A stretch of 64,000 nucleotides of DNA from Pseudanabaena sp. ABRG5-3 (lineage in GTDB: Bacteria; Cyanobacteriota; Cyanobacteriia; Pseudanabaenales; Pseudanabaenaceae), in assembly GCF_003967015.1 (NCBI RefSeq), contig NZ_AP017564.1:1-64000 (forward strand). Reading direction: 5' to 3'. Position numbers and translations under genes: made by a program. Below the pieces are notes generated by a model. It was not told the origin of the DNA and did no database searches. It saw nothing but the letters and a program-made list of their open reading frames with translations. Positions 33,699 to 42,635 of the stretch are shown one piece after another. The stretch's first letter is position 1; every line of letters begins with the position of its first letter.

Positions 33699-34001
33699 TT
33701 AGGCGATCGCTAAAGCTAAAGGTGCATGGGTGTAACAGTTTTTTGGGCAAACTCGCGAACAAGCTTCACAACCAATGCAGTTAGCGGCATTAGCGATCGT
33801 CATTACTTTCTTCTCGATTTCATCCTCATCTTCATCATCCACAAATTCGCCTTCGTCATTTACGCCCTTAAGTCCGAGAACGCCGCGTCCACATGCCTTG
33901 AAACAACGAGCGCAACCAATACATTTATGTTGGTCGATCGCTTGCACAAATTTTGGAAGCCATTCTTTGCCGCCAAAGGTTAAACCAGTTAGAGTTGCCA
34001 T
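33699..34001 (-). CDS. fdxB: Nif-specific ferredoxin III (FdxB)
   Basis: A 100-aa 2[4Fe-4S] ferredoxin: the first motif is [14 protein letters not shown] and the second is [15 protein letters not shown], with a long acidic loop between them ([11 protein letters not shown]). This matches the FdxB type encoded with nif genes. It is a likely electron carrier for nitrogenase or for FeMo-co assembly. It lies 20 nt after fdxH. Confidence 0.92.
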   Translation of the reverse strand: MATLTGLTFGGKEWLPKFVQAIDQHKCIGCARCFKACGRGVLGLKGVNDEGEFVDDEDEDEIEKKVMTIANAANCIGCEACSRVCPKNCYTHAPLALAIA

Positions 34002-34021
34002 GATTAAATTTGCTCCTAATT

Positions 34022-34321
34022 CTAAACAAGATAGGGTTCTTGATGGGTACGAATCGTACAGTCAGAACGGGGATAAGAGACACAAAGGAGGGCAAACCCT
34101 TTCTCGATCTGCTCATCATCCAGAAAGTTTTGATCTTCCTGATTGACAGTGCCTTGTTCTACTTTGCCAACACAACTGGAACAAGATCCTGCATTACAAG
34201 AAGACGGAAGTTCTATCCCTGCATCCTCTGCGGCTTGCAGAATGGTTGTATCTTCATCTACAGAAATGGTTTCGTCGATCTGTTTCTTCTTGTTGTACAG
34301 TCGCACGTTGTAGGTAGCCAT
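34022..34321 (-). CDS. fdxH: Heterocyst-type [2Fe-2S] ferredoxin FdxH
   Basis: A 99-aa plant-type ferredoxin with the cluster motif CNAGSCSSC (about 42-50) and a fourth Cys in [12 protein letters not shown]. The Lys-rich N-terminal region ([12 protein letters not shown]) is typical of FdxH, which donates electrons to NifH. It follows hesB after a two-hairpin repeat. Confidence 0.92.
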   Translation of the reverse strand: MATYNVRLYNKKKQIDETISVDEDTTILQAAEDAGIELPSSCNAGSCSSCVGKVEQGTVNQEDQNFLDDEQIEKGFALLCVSYPRSDCTIRTHQEPYLV

Positions 34322-34366
34322 CGTCGAAATCTCCGAAATAATTGCAATAATTTGATAGAATCTCTG

Positions 34367-34452
34367 CCCTCATCCCCCAACCCCTTCTCCCGCAGGAGAA
34401 GGGGAGTAAATCTTGTTCCCCTCTCCTGCGGGAGAGGGGCTAGGGGTGAGGG
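34367..34452. repeat. Two-hairpin repeat, variant copy between hesB and fdxH
   Basis: Stems CCCCTTCTCCCGCAGGAGAAGGGG and CCCCTCTCCTGCGGGAGAGGGG in tandem, enclosed by CCCTCA and TGAGGG. The design matches the copies at 32875, 36912 and 51078, but the stem sequence differs. Confidence 0.75.
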
Positions 34453-34458
34453 TCTTAA

Positions 34459-34824
34459 CTAGCTGCAAGGCACAGCCGCAGGGGTACAATCGCCAGCTTG
34501 GAAGGATTGACCACAGCCGCAGGAACCCGTCGCATTGGGGTTCTCAAACTTGAAGCCACTCTCTAGCAAGCCGTCAACGTAATCGACCACTACACCATTG
34601 AGTAATGGAGCGCTTTGAGGGTCAATGTAAACGCGCACCTTGCCTAGCTGTTCCACAATGTCGTCAGGCTTTTGCTTGTTGGTGATGTCTAAGGTGTATT
34701 GATAGCCGTTGCAACCGCCATCCTTGACACCAAGGCGAATGCCCTTTTCAGTAGTGAGATCGCCTGTGCCTTTGAGGAAAGTGCGTAATCGTAACTCAGC
34801 TTTTTCGGTGAGAATAATTGACAT
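34459..34824 (-). CDS. hesB: HesB, A-type Fe-S carrier protein
   Basis: A 121-aa protein of the IscA/HesB family: GIRLGVKDGGCNGYQYTLDI gives the first Cys and NATGSCGCGQSF the C-terminal CxC pair. It carries [4Fe-4S] clusters or iron to nitrogenase components. A Cys/Ala/Pro-rich tail (FQAGDCTPAAVPCS) follows. It is downstream of hesA, as in other cyanobacterial nif clusters. Confidence 0.92.
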   Translation of the reverse strand: MSIILTEKAELRLRTFLKGTGDLTTEKGIRLGVKDGGCNGYQYTLDITNKQKPDDIVEQLGKVRVYIDPQSAPLLNGVVVDYVDGLLESGFKFENPNATGSCGCGQSFQAGDCTPAAVPCS

Positions 34825-34889
34825 AGAAGTCTCCTTGAAATTGTTTGGATATAGGTTGAGTGGAGCTTTGTACCGCTTAACCTAATTGA

Positions 34890-35729
34890 TTATTGAAGAG
34901 AAGAAGTTTGGACTAGTAGTTTTGCAAAAGAAGGAATGCGCTGGCTAGTTACTTTCTTAGTTACTAGAACAGGCGATCGCTTGTTTCTCTGGTGTCCACA
35001 GACAGGGCAATCGGGATCGAGATAGGTACGTCGTTTGGCAAACTCTAATCGTCCTAGATCCATTGTCAAAAGCTGTGATAGCAATGGCGAACTAAATCCT
35101 GTTAAAAATTTAATTGCTTCCAAAGCTGTTAAACAAGCGAGAGTCCCTGACACTGCCCCAAGAACCCCAAAGCCTCGCCGATCCCAATCAGGCTTTTCGG
35201 GGAATAAACAAGATAGACATCCTGTTTCATGGGGAACGATAGTGGTGAGATAGGCTTCCATGTCGTTCATCGCTGCTTCTACCATCGGACATTGCCAACG
35301 GACACAAGCAGCATTGAGCAGATCGCGTTCCGTGAAGTTGTGGGCGCAATCGAGAGCAATATCCGCTGACTGGACGAGCGCATCAACATTATCGGCAGTC
35401 ACATAGTCATTCACCGCTTCAATTTCCACATCGGGATTGATGCTCAGCAGGGTTTCTTGCGCCTTGAAAACGCGAGGACTCCCAACCCAATCATCGGTCA
35501 TCAGGACTTGACGGTTCATGTCATCAAGGCGCAACTCTCCGCCACGGACAAGAATGAGTTTGCCAATACCTGCTACGGCAAGATAGAGAGCAGCCGTGCC
35601 ACCCAACCCACCCACACCTGTTACCAAAACTGTGGAAGATTTGAGTTTTTGTTGCGCTTCTTCACCAAAGTTAGCCAGCATCATTTGGCGGCGATAACGT
35701 TCTATTTCTGTAGGTGTCAGGGATATCAT
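34890..35729 (-). CDS. hesA: HesA, ThiF/MoeB-type E1-like protein
   Basis: A 279-aa protein with the nucleotide-binding GVGGLGGTAALYLAVAG motif (about 38-54), the RQVLMTDDWVGSPRV region, and zinc-binding pairs CLSC (about 173-176) and CPVC (about 241-244). The family adenylates small sulfur carriers. In cyanobacterial nif clusters HesA goes with HesB in metal-cluster sulfur supply. It starts 2 nt after the nifW stop. Confidence 0.9.
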   Translation of the reverse strand: MISLTPTEIERYRRQMMLANFGEEAQQKLKSSTVLVTGVGGLGGTAALYLAVAGIGKLILVRGGELRLDDMNRQVLMTDDWVGSPRVFKAQETLLSINPDVEIEAVNDYVTADNVDALVQSADIALDCAHNFTERDLLNAACVRWQCPMVEAAMNDMEAYLTTIVPHETGCLSCLFPEKPDWDRRGFGVLGAVSGTLACLTALEAIKFLTGFSSPLLSQLLTMDLGRLEFAKRRTYLDPDCPVCGHQRNKRSPVLVTKKVTSQRIPSFAKLLVQTSSLQ

Positions 35730-35731
35730 AG

Positions 35732-36061
35732 TTATTCCTCCTCGTCGTCATTGCCGATATCGCCCAACATGACAACGTTATGAGGCTTTTGATGAAAGAC
35801 TTTAAACAACTTCTGCTCGATCGCATTGGAGGTTTGCAAAGTAGCGTAGGAATTTTCTAGAGCTTCTCGGTAGAAACTCAGTTTTTGTTCTTCAGCAGCT
35901 TCGACCAATTTAGTATCGATTTCTTCCAAAGACTGCGAGAACTTTTTGAGAATGTGCAAGCGATTGATATTTACAACCTGTGGATCGTAGGCAAGATCAA
36001 AAAACTCGAAATACTGTTCCGCATCGGTCAATTTCCGAAATTCGCTAATTGTACCAACCAT
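35732..36061 (-). CDS. nifW: NifW, nitrogenase stabilising/protective protein
   Basis: A 109-aa protein from ATG 36061 (MVGTISEFRKLTDAEQYFEF); an upstream ATG at 36085 lies inside the previous gene. It has the NifW pattern DAEQYFEFFDLAYDPQVVNI and a helical C-terminus. NifW helps the MoFe protein mature and protects it from oxygen. It lies 1 nt after the DUF683 gene. Confidence 0.9.
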   Translation of the reverse strand: MVGTISEFRKLTDAEQYFEFFDLAYDPQVVNINRLHILKKFSQSLEEIDTKLVEAAEEQKLSFYREALENSYATLQTSNAIEQKLFKVFHQKPHNVVMLGDIGNDDEEE

Positions 36062-36062
36062 A

Positions 36063-36302
36063 TCAGTCGCTCCTATTTTGTTCAAGAATGATCAGTTGTT
36101 TCTTCAATTCGTCAATTTGACGAAAGATGTCATAGGTGTTGGCTGCTACGTCCATCAGTTGTTCGTAGTCGGTGGGTAGCCCTTCTGCGAGATCATGCAG
36201 ATCCATTTTCATTTGACCTGCCTTGCTGTTCAGCCGCTTGATCTTAGTTTTGAGTTCGTCAATACTAAGTCCTGCGATCGCTGTATCTGTCACTTGCACC
36301 AT
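36063..36302 (-). CDS. DUF683 / CCE_0567-type nif small protein
   Basis: A 79-aa two-helix protein: LSIDELKTKIKRLNSKAGQM, KMDLHDLAEGLPTDYEQL. This pattern is typical of the small Rop-like protein that accompanies nifX, DUF269 and nifW in cyanobacteria. A related protein is known to bind metal, but its role in FeMo-co synthesis is not settled. Confidence 0.85.
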   Translation of the reverse strand: MVQVTDTAIAGLSIDELKTKIKRLNSKAGQMKMDLHDLAEGLPTDYEQLMDVAANTYDIFRQIDELKKQLIILEQNRSD

Positions 36303-36341
36303 AATCTTCTCTCAGTTATCAGCAGACTTGTTTAAGATGAT

Positions 36342-36830
36342 TTAGGCTTTGGCAACTTCAGGGAAGTTGATGGTGTATTCCACGCCCTTTTGGGCAAGTT
36401 TTTCACCTTCTTCGCCTAGCTTCTCTAAAGAGTCGAAACCAAAGCGTTGAGCATCGCGCAGAGTACGAGTTGTCACCAATAAGCGACCAGAGAAAATCAA
36501 TGCCCAGCCAAAGCCTTCATGACTGAGATCGACAACTACTTGGCAAAGAAGCCCCGATTGCTGCTCGATGCGAAGTGCGATCGCACGGTAGAATGCGAAG
36601 ACTCGACCTTTGGTAATCGGATCGACTTCACCTTCTACGGAGATTTTGCGTTTTTGTTGTTTGGTGAGAATGAAGGGCTTGAGTAGCAATTCATCTGACC
36701 AATTGCGATAGGTTCCATAACCATCGTTAACTCGAATTTGTTGGACTAGTGCTTGTAAAAATGGGCTTTGTTTAATTACTTCTGCACCATTTACTGGGGT
36801 AGCGGTTTCTAATGTACTTATTGCGGTCAT
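36342..36830 (-). CDS. NifX-associated DUF269 protein
   Basis: A 162-aa protein of the nitrogen-fixation DUF269 (TIGR02935) family: SPFLQALVQQIRVNDGYGTY, LLKPFILTKQQKRKISVEGE, VDLSHEGFGWALIFSGRLLV. It is always found close to nifX and nifW and its biochemical role is not defined. It is separated from nifX by a two-hairpin repeat. Confidence 0.9.
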   Translation of the reverse strand: MTAISTLETATPVNGAEVIKQSPFLQALVQQIRVNDGYGTYRNWSDELLLKPFILTKQQKRKISVEGEVDPITKGRVFAFYRAIALRIEQQSGLLCQVVVDLSHEGFGWALIFSGRLLVTTRTLRDAQRFGFDSLEKLGEEGEKLAQKGVEYTINFPEVAKA

Positions 36831-36911
36831 ATAGTTCTCCTTGTTTGGTTTTAAATTTGATCTTGAGAATTTGAATTGAGAAGCTATTTTTCTGTTAAAA
36901 ATCCCATAGAT

Positions 36912-36997
36912 AACCCCTCCCTAACCCTCCCCTTGCAAAGGAGAGGGAACTTGTTTTTTGTTTTCCCCCTTTGCAAGGGGGAATTAAAGGGGGTTTT
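36912..36997. repeat. Two-hairpin C-tract repeat, copy 2 (nifX-DUF269 gap)
   Basis: About 86 bp: AACCCCTCCCTAACCC start, stem CCTCCCCTTGCAAAGGAGAGG, then CCCCCTTTGCAAGGGGG and AATTAAAGGGGGTTT. It is nearly the same as 51078-51162 and is the reverse complement of 32875-32957. Confidence 0.85.
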
Positions 36998-37043
36998 TGA
37001 GACTAGTAATTAACAAGGGAGCTGGGGGGATCTCTTCCAATTC

Positions 37044-37445
37044 TCAACCAGTTTCTAGATCATCAAAATCTTGGACTGGCGGTTGCAGGGCTTTTCTCAA
37101 CCAAGGGGGAGGATTGCCTTGCAGGGTTAGTACCAATTTACTCAGTACCTCCGCAATTTCTTCTTCTTCTGACTTCGCTTTAATCGGTGTAACCCGCTTG
37201 CGAATCAGACGGGCGGCGGCACTACCACCGATCGCCGAAACATAGACGATGGTACAACCAGCTAATGCTTCGATTTTGGGAACTAGCTTGTCTTCGTTGC
37301 CATCCTCTTTTAACTCTCCTTTAAAAGTGAGCGTATCCACAAATTGATATCCTTCAGTCGTGACTTCGTAGACATCAATCTCTTTCGCCCAGCCAAAGTG
37401 GGCATTAATGTGAATGCGATCGCTTGTGGTAAAAGCAACCTTCAT
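37044..37445 (-). CDS. nifX: NifX, FeMo-co precursor carrier
   Basis: A 133-aa protein from ATG 37445 ([20 protein letters not shown]), which shares one base with the nifEN stop (TAATG). The fold is the NifX/NafY family that holds NifB-co and VK-cluster during FeMo-co assembly. The conserved HFGWAKE and the CTIVYVSAIGGSAAARLIRK segment are present. It is directly coupled to nifEN. Confidence 0.92.
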   Translation of the reverse strand: MKVAFTTSDRIHINAHFGWAKEIDVYEVTTEGYQFVDTLTFKGELKEDGNEDKLVPKIEALAGCTIVYVSAIGGSAAARLIRKRVTPIKAKSEEEEIAEVLSKLVLTLQGNPPPWLRKALQPPVQDFDDLETG

Positions 37446-40195
37446 TACGATTCTCCTTGTTTCACTAAAATATTGGGATGAGCGGATTCTTCGGCTTCTA
37501 GCCAAATATTGCCAAGCTCAAAAAGTAGTTCCATCGTGCCGCGATAACCGACGATGCTGCGATGTCCATTACCTAAACGGTCTAAGATGGGGAAGCCTAA
37601 ACGATAGAGGGGAATTCCTAATTTCTTAGCAGTTCTCTTCCCGTTGGAATTTGTTGCGACCAGATCAGAACCTGCAGCGAGGTTCTCAAAATCTTCGAGA
37701 TCGCCAATCGTTACTTCCGCGATCGGTAACTTCTCTAATAAAGGCGATCGCGTCGTAGTGACGGCAGCTTGTAGCTCTACGCCCATCTCTGTTAACCACC
37801 AAGCGACGCTGTAGAGCAGATCGGGTTCTAGGGCGAGAGAAACGCGCTTGCGACCAAAGTAGAAGTGGGTATCAAGAATCGCATCTTGGAGTTGTTGTCT
37901 TTGATAGCGATATTTCTCAGGTACTTCAACCCCACTCAATTGGTAGAGTTGCTGCAAGATCAGATCGGTTGCGCCTAGCCCCGTCAGGCGATCAAATACT
38001 TGATAATCAGTACCAAAGCGCTCTTGGAGAATTGTCGCCGCAGTTCGCATACTTTCACCCAAGGCGAGGGTAAATATGGAACTACCAACACTTTGAATCT
38101 GCTCTAGAGTCGTTCCGCCTGTAGTGACGGGGCTATAACTCTCGCTCAAATGTCCATCCATCGAACTCGAAAGATCGGGAATGAAAATTGGCGATAGCCC
38201 AAAGGAATTAATGATCTCCTTAATCTCTTGGATATCCCCAGGAGCGAGAGCCGAACTGGCTAAAACTGTTACCTGTTGGGGATTTTTGACACCTTCTTGG
38301 GGTAGTGATCGCACAATACTCTCGATTACTGCTGCATAGCCATCCTGTAATGCGCCTCGAAAATCGGGAGTCGAGGCAAAGGGAATCGCCAGTTTATCAA
38401 GTTCAGGATGTTTTTGACGGAAGGTTCGGAGAATGCCATCCATATCATCGCCGCGAGTTTCCGTTAAACCTGTGGTGCAAAGTCCGATAATTTCAGGCTT
38501 TGCTTTTTCCACTAAGGTTAAAATTGCCTGCTCAATATTGTCCTCACCACCGAGAATTGTCGTAACTTCCGTCATCGCTGTGGTAGCAAGGGGAATTGCT
38601 TCACGGAAATGGCGGACCAGTTGCACCTTCGCGAAAGCAGTACAACCTTGGGAGCCATGCATTAATGGCATTGCTCCCTTTAATCCTAGAAAAGCAAGGG
38701 ATGCACCGAGAGGCTGGCTTTGCTTGAGAGCATTAACAGTAACTGACTTTTTCGATGCAACGATATCAGTTTTAACTTGTGATGTATCGCTCTCTAGTAA
38801 TAAAGCTTTGCTGAAAGCAGGGAGATCTTCCCAAGGTGCTGGTTGACGGACTTGCGCCCAAATTGGACTATAGAGAGCTTCTTCTAATTCTCTAGCAATC
38901 TCGATCATGCCCACATAGCCAGCGTAGGGATGATGGCGCTCTTGGTTGATATCGAGAAAGGGAATCCTTGCTTTGAGGGCGGTATATTGATTGCGACCAC
39001 CTGCGATTAACATATCGGCTTGGGTTTTCGCAATGGTTTTGAGCAATTCTTGGGCGTTCCCTTTCTCCATCATGATCCCATCTTTACTGAGCAGAGCGCG
39101 AATCTTTGCCTTATCTTCTTCGGTACTCTTCTTGGTACTCGTGGCAACCACTTCCATACCCAAATCTTTCGCTGCCGAAATGATTGACCAGCTTTTGACA
39201 CCACCTGTGTAGAGAACGACTTTTTTACCCTTAAGGCGATCGCGGTATGGTGCAAGTTCGCGATCGAGGTTTGCCGATTCTTCAGCAATCAGCTTTTCGA
39301 CTCGTTCTTGGAGGTCGCGATCGCCTAATTTTGCGGCAATATTGCGTAGACATTGATTCATGTCGGCAATCCCATAGAAAGATTCTTCGGTGTAGGGAAT
39401 GCCATAGCGCTCTTCCATCTTCCGAGCGACGTTGATTAATGCTTTGGAGCAGATGAGAACATTCAGTTTTGCACGGTGAGCATAACAAACTTCTCTATAG
39501 GTAGCATCACCTGTAATTTTCGATAATACGCGAATGCCCAATTTCTCAAATAAGGGCAGCACACTCCACATTTCACCTGCGATATTGTATTCACCAATCA
39601 AATTGATATCGTAGGGAGTAGTATATTCAGGTTCCGCAGTGCCAATCACATATTCTAATAAAGCTTCACCGCCCATACGATTTCCTAAATTCTTGGTTCC
39701 AGCGAACCCTGGGGAATTAATTGGAACGATGGGAATACCTGTTTTTTCAGAGGCTCTTTGACAGACTGCTTCGAGATCATCACCAATCAGGGCAGTCACA
39801 CAGGTGTTATACACAAACACCGCCGCAGGTTGATAACGTTGCTGAACTTCTAAAATTGCCTTATAGAGCTTTTTCTCACCACCAAAGATAATATCGTTTT
39901 CGCTAAGGTCGGTGGTAAAGCCCATTTTATACATGGTCGAACCTGACGAAAGGCTACCTCTTGCACCCCAAGAATTTCCACCACAGGCGATCGGCGCATG
40001 GACGAGATGGGCAACATCGGTAATGGGGACGAGGGCGATCGATGCACCATCAAAGGCACAGCCACCTTGCGCTGCTCCTGGTTGGGCTTGTTGTGAGCAA
40101 GCCTTGTTCTTTTTCTGCCCATCTTTGTGATGATGATTATGCTCACAGGCAGTCTCAGAGAGGAGTTCGTTGATTTTTCCTTGTGTGAGTTTCAT
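37445..40195 (-). CDS. nifEN: Fused NifEN, FeMo-co assembly scaffold
   Basis: A 916-aa single chain. Residues 1 to about 457 are NifE-like, with cluster ligand Cys46 (GGCAFDG), Cys71 (ACGGNSWG) and Cys132 ([13 protein letters not shown]). The NifN-like half starts about 487 ([20 protein letters not shown]) with Cys518 in HGSQGC. About 30 residues link them. The N-terminus carries a His-rich patch ([10 protein letters not shown]). NifEN receives NifB-co, adds Mo and homocitrate with NifH, and hands FeMo-co to NifDK. NifE and NifN are usually separate; the fusion fixes their 1:1 ratio. No stop or frameshift lies in the linker. Confidence 0.93.
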   Translation of the reverse strand: MKLTQGKINELLSETACEHNHHHKDGQKKNKACSQQAQPGAAQGGCAFDGASIALVPITDVAHLVHAPIACGGNSWGARGSLSSGSTMYKMGFTTDLSENDIIFGGEKKLYKAILEVQQRYQPAAVFVYNTCVTALIGDDLEAVCQRASEKTGIPIVPINSPGFAGTKNLGNRMGGEALLEYVIGTAEPEYTTPYDINLIGEYNIAGEMWSVLPLFEKLGIRVLSKITGDATYREVCYAHRAKLNVLICSKALINVARKMEERYGIPYTEESFYGIADMNQCLRNIAAKLGDRDLQERVEKLIAEESANLDRELAPYRDRLKGKKVVLYTGGVKSWSIISAAKDLGMEVVATSTKKSTEEDKAKIRALLSKDGIMMEKGNAQELLKTIAKTQADMLIAGGRNQYTALKARIPFLDINQERHHPYAGYVGMIEIARELEEALYSPIWAQVRQPAPWEDLPAFSKALLLESDTSQVKTDIVASKKSVTVNALKQSQPLGASLAFLGLKGAMPLMHGSQGCTAFAKVQLVRHFREAIPLATTAMTEVTTILGGEDNIEQAILTLVEKAKPEIIGLCTTGLTETRGDDMDGILRTFRQKHPELDKLAIPFASTPDFRGALQDGYAAVIESIVRSLPQEGVKNPQQVTVLASSALAPGDIQEIKEIINSFGLSPIFIPDLSSSMDGHLSESYSPVTTGGTTLEQIQSVGSSIFTLALGESMRTAATILQERFGTDYQVFDRLTGLGATDLILQQLYQLSGVEVPEKYRYQRQQLQDAILDTHFYFGRKRVSLALEPDLLYSVAWWLTEMGVELQAAVTTTRSPLLEKLPIAEVTIGDLEDFENLAAGSDLVATNSNGKRTAKKLGIPLYRLGFPILDRLGNGHRSIVGYRGTMELLFELGNIWLEAEESAHPNILVKQGES

Positions 40196-40265
40196 GGCAC
40201 AAATTTGGGTAAAAGTAAAAAGTAAAAAGGAAAAGGAAAAAAGTAAAAACTGAGGGAGAGACTTT

Positions 40266-40568
40266 TTAGCTGGGGAGTTCGGAGAGATAAATTAGGGCGC
40301 GGAAGCGAAGGTTTACTAGCTCTTCAAACAGGGGATTGATCTTGCAGAGGGGAGGAATGTGGTAGGTATAGCCAAAGGCGCTGACATCGCGTTCAAAGGG
40401 GCAACTGGCGGGAATGAGATTGCAGATGGTTTCCGCAAATTGGCGATCGCGAATTTCGATGCCATCGAGCCATTGGCGCAGAGGGGAGAAAATATCAATG
40501 GCAAAGTTTTTTTTGGATTTACTTTGCTCGGTCAGTGTGGAGAGAAATCTGTGGGTAGTGGTAGTCAT
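40266..40568 (-). CDS. Mo-dependent nitrogenase C-terminal-like (Mo-nitro_C) protein
   Basis: A 100-aa protein with the Mo-nitro_C pattern: [58 protein letters not shown]. The family is found near nif genes in cyanobacteria and its function is unknown. It sits between the 38-aa gene and nifEN. The 70-nt gap to nifEN contains a purine-rich AAAAGTAAAAAGGAAAAGG tract. Confidence 0.8.
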   Translation of the reverse strand: MTTTTHRFLSTLTEQSKSKKNFAIDIFSPLRQWLDGIEIRDRQFAETICNLIPASCPFERDVSAFGYTYHIPPLCKINPLFEELVNLRFRALIYLSELPS

Positions 40569-40614
40569 GGCATTATCAACTCTGTGAATAACTATGTGTT
40601 TAGGAATTTAGGAA

Positions 40615-40731
40615 CTATTTGGGTTGGCGGTGGGATTCTTCTTCATCGATGTTGAGCATTCGACGCATCATGTAATCCTGAAAATATGTGGTGATTAAAA
40701 CCAAGCAACTGACAACTAGGGTTTCCGTCAT
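40615..40731 (-). CDS. 38-aa small protein in the nifP-nifEN operon
   Basis: Reads MTETLVVSCLVLITTYFQDY, then MMRRMLNIDEEESHRQPK and a TAG stop. A good ribosome site (AGAGGAAACGATC before the ATG) stands upstream. Residues 4-17 are hydrophobic and the C-terminus is charged, so it may sit in or on a membrane. It fills the gap between nifP and the Mo-nitro_C gene on the same strand. I know no family. The ribosome site and the fit to the gap are the case for it. Confidence 0.55.
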   Translation of the reverse strand: MTETLVVSCLVLITTYFQDYMMRRMLNIDEEESHRQPK

Positions 40732-40775
40732 GATCGTTTCCTCTGTTTTTTAGGGTTATTAAGAGCTATTCATCT

Positions 40776-41630
40776 TTACTTCTGGGAAATGTTGTCTGAA
40801 AGCTGTTGTTCTAGTCGCTCGATCCGAAGGAGCAAGGTTTGTAAAACATCAGCCGCTGGATCGGCTAACTGTTCTTGATTTGCTGGCGCTAACGATGCTG
40901 GCTGACTAGTAGGGCGGCAAACACGGGCAGGGACACCCACAACCGTGGTGTGGGTGGGGACATCGCGCAGTACGACTGAGCCTGCCCCAATGCGAGCATA
41001 ATCACCAATCTGAATGTTGCCGAGGACTTTAGCTCCTGCGCCGACGATCGCATGGTTGCCGATGGTAGGGTGACGCTTGCCAGTTTCCTTGCCTGTACCG
41101 CCGAGGGTGACACCTTGGTAGAGCAATACATAGTCACCAACGATCGCTGTTTCACCAATCACTACACCCATGCCATGGTCGATAAATACCCCTTTGCCAA
41201 TAGTGGCGGCGGGATGAATGTCAATGCCTGTGATAAATCGCGCACAGTAAGCAAGCAACCTTGGAAGTAGGGGGATTTGGCGATGATGTAACCAATGCGT
41301 AAAGCGATGGATCACCAAGGCATGTAGCCCCGGATAGCAGCATAAAATCTCTAACCAATGGTGAGCCGCAGGATCGCGATCGGCGATCGCTTGGAAATCA
41401 GCCTTGAGTGCCTGTAAAACTTCGGTGACCTGTTGCCATAATTGCTGGGCAACTTGTAATTGAGTCAGGGGCAATTGAGCTAATGGCAATCGAGACAGTT
41501 GCAACTGATAAAACTGCCAGAGTGAATGTGCAGATAATTTGGCTGAGAAATCCGATGGATATGCTGTGGTACATATCTGCTCGATTTCTTGAGTATCCAA
41601 AGTGTCTAGGTGAGAGATGGGTTGCAGCAT
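40776..41630 (-). CDS. nifP: NifP, serine O-acetyltransferase
   Basis: A 284-aa CysE-type enzyme: N-terminal helical domain, then left-handed beta-helix hexapeptides (DIHPAATIGKGVFIDHGMGV, VGDYVLLYQGVTLGGTGKET, IGAGSVVLRDVPTHTTVVGV). It makes O-acetylserine for cysteine, feeding the sulfur demand of nitrogenase cluster assembly. Among SATs this nif-linked copy is called NifP. It is the first gene of the minus-strand operon, divergent from nifB across a 1-kb control region. An N-terminal extension of about 70 residues holds QLPLTQLQ-like near-repeats. Confidence 0.9.
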   Translation of the reverse strand: MLQPISHLDTLDTQEIEQICTTAYPSDFSAKLSAHSLWQFYQLQLSRLPLAQLPLTQLQVAQQLWQQVTEVLQALKADFQAIADRDPAAHHWLEILCCYPGLHALVIHRFTHWLHHRQIPLLPRLLAYCARFITGIDIHPAATIGKGVFIDHGMGVVIGETAIVGDYVLLYQGVTLGGTGKETGKRHPTIGNHAIVGAGAKVLGNIQIGDYARIGAGSVVLRDVPTHTTVVGVPARVCRPTSQPASLAPANQEQLADPAADVLQTLLLRIERLEQQLSDNISQK

Positions 41631-41742
41631 TGCAGGCTCTGACAGTTAGAGGTGCGGAGTTCTGTCTTCCTGCTTATATCAGGTACTGCCAATCCAACCA
41701 AAATAAATGTTGCGGATAAGATTTATTAAATTAATTAAGAAA

Positions 41743-41749
41743 GTACTCA
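41743..41749 (-). promoter_or_regulatory. TGAGTAC motif 1 (points to nifP)
   Basis: GTACTCA on the plus strand, about 113 nt upstream of the nifP start. One of six such 7-mers in the divergent region. Confidence 0.5.
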
Positions 41750-41797
41750 GAGGTCTAAAACCATACTCCTAGAGAGTTTGACTTTTCTTTTGGGATA

Positions 41798-41834
41798 GGG
41801 GTACTAGTATTTTTGAGAAGGGGTACTAGTATTT
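41798..41834 (-). promoter_or_regulatory. Direct repeat of GGGGTACTAGTATTT
   Basis: Two exact copies at 41798-41812 and 41820-41834, about 168 and 190 nt upstream of the nifP start. The reverse-complement version with one mismatch stands about 175 nt upstream of nifB (42447-42461), so the two promoters carry the same box at the same distance. Confidence 0.6.
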
Positions 41835-41953
41835 AAGGGAATAGGGATGGGTATTTCTATCATCACTTGTAACTGTTTTGTTATCAAGTTTGATCGGCTA
41901 CTCGCAAGCACAGATAAGGGTTTCCATTAGAAAAGACTACACAGCAACAAACT

Positions 41954-41970
41954 GTACTCATAGGTACTCA
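41954..41970. promoter_or_regulatory. Paired GTACTCA motifs 2 and 3, overlapping a GTA-N8-TAC site
   Basis: GTACTCA at 41954-41960 and 41964-41970. Together they create GTA-CTCATAGG-TAC (41954-41967), which fits the NtcA consensus. I could not find a well-placed -10 box, so NtcA use is uncertain. Confidence 0.45.
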
Positions 41971-42319
41971 AAATGCAAACATTTTGGGTGATCCCCTATT
42001 AAGTAAAGAGGCTTTTGTATTAATAGCTACGGTTCATTACTGTACTGCAATAGCCATAAAAAATCAAGGAATAAGTTTTAAATTTTTGGATTTATATCTG
42101 TATATATAGATACGTTTAAAATCAGTTTTTACCGAAAGAAAGCAACTCCTGACAATTGTTAAAAATTTTTGATCCTTTTGCTACAGATTATCGAAGGAAT
42201 GATAATTTAGATACAAAATTAATTGCCTCAGTTAAAGCTAGTAAAAATACTCAAGAAGAAGTCTATACATGACTCCTAGCCATTAATCTTATGTTTTTTT
42301 TAAGAATTGGCATCTTTTT

Positions 42320-42326
42320 TGAGTAC
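42320..42326 (+). promoter_or_regulatory. TGAGTAC motif 4 (points to nifB)
   Basis: TTTTTTGAGTACATAC, about 310 nt upstream of the nifB start. Confidence 0.45.
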
Positions 42327-42392
42327 ATACAAAAGTGCTTACAATTAGCACTCAATTTTTACTTGTATAGGTTGCTATAACTGGGTTTATTG

Positions 42393-42399
42393 TGAGTAC
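42393..42399 (+). promoter_or_regulatory. TGAGTAC motif 5 (points to nifB)
   Basis: GTGAGTACAAGC, about 237 nt upstream of nifB; it shares TGAGTACAAGC with motif 6. Confidence 0.45.
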
Positions 42400-42446
42400 A
42401 AGCAAAACTGTACCCCTCCCCTATAAATACCTAACCCCCATCATCT

Positions 42447-42461
42447 AAATACTCGTACCCC
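42447..42461 (+). promoter_or_regulatory. AAATACTCGTACCCC box upstream of nifB
   Basis: Inverted relative (14 of 15) of the GGGGTACTAGTATTT direct repeat on the nifP side, about 175 nt upstream of the nifB start. A second partial version (GTACCCCTCCCCTATAAATAC) starts at 42410. Confidence 0.55.
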
Positions 42462-42519
42462 TACCCCAAAAGATTTTTTAAAACTGCTTAAATGTAGATG
42501 TAGTTTAGGGTGTAGATTT

Positions 42520-42526
42520 TGAGTAC
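42520..42526 (+). promoter_or_regulatory. TGAGTAC motif 6 (points to nifB)
   Basis: TTTTGAGTACAAGCTTAATG, about 110 nt upstream of the nifB start, mirroring motif 1, which lies about the same distance from nifP. Confidence 0.5.
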
Positions 42527-42635
42527 AAGCTTAATGTATTTAATAAATCTTATCGCGATCGCTTGCCCAAGCTGTCTGAAGGTCACTGCTATAAATTTTG
42601 CATGTTGACCGCAGTCCACTTATCAGGCAGCTTCA

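Larger units (their letters stand above)
41631..42635. promoter_or_regulatory. Divergent nifP-nifB control region (about 1 kb)
   Basis: A non-coding region between divergent nifP and nifB. It holds three GTACTCA motifs on the nifP side and three TGAGTAC motifs on the nifB side. GGGGTACTAGTATTT occurs twice near nifP, and its inverted relative AAATACTCGTACCCC occurs once near nifB. A GTA-N8-TAC NtcA-type site lies at 41954-41967. No ORF in it looks real. It is the likely target of CnfR, whose gene is at 60339. Confidence 0.75.

Noticed and set aside
41483-41719. Plus-strand 78-codon frame at the nifP 5' end
   Set aside because: It is antisense to the start of nifP and extends into the promoter region; no homology or ribosome site.
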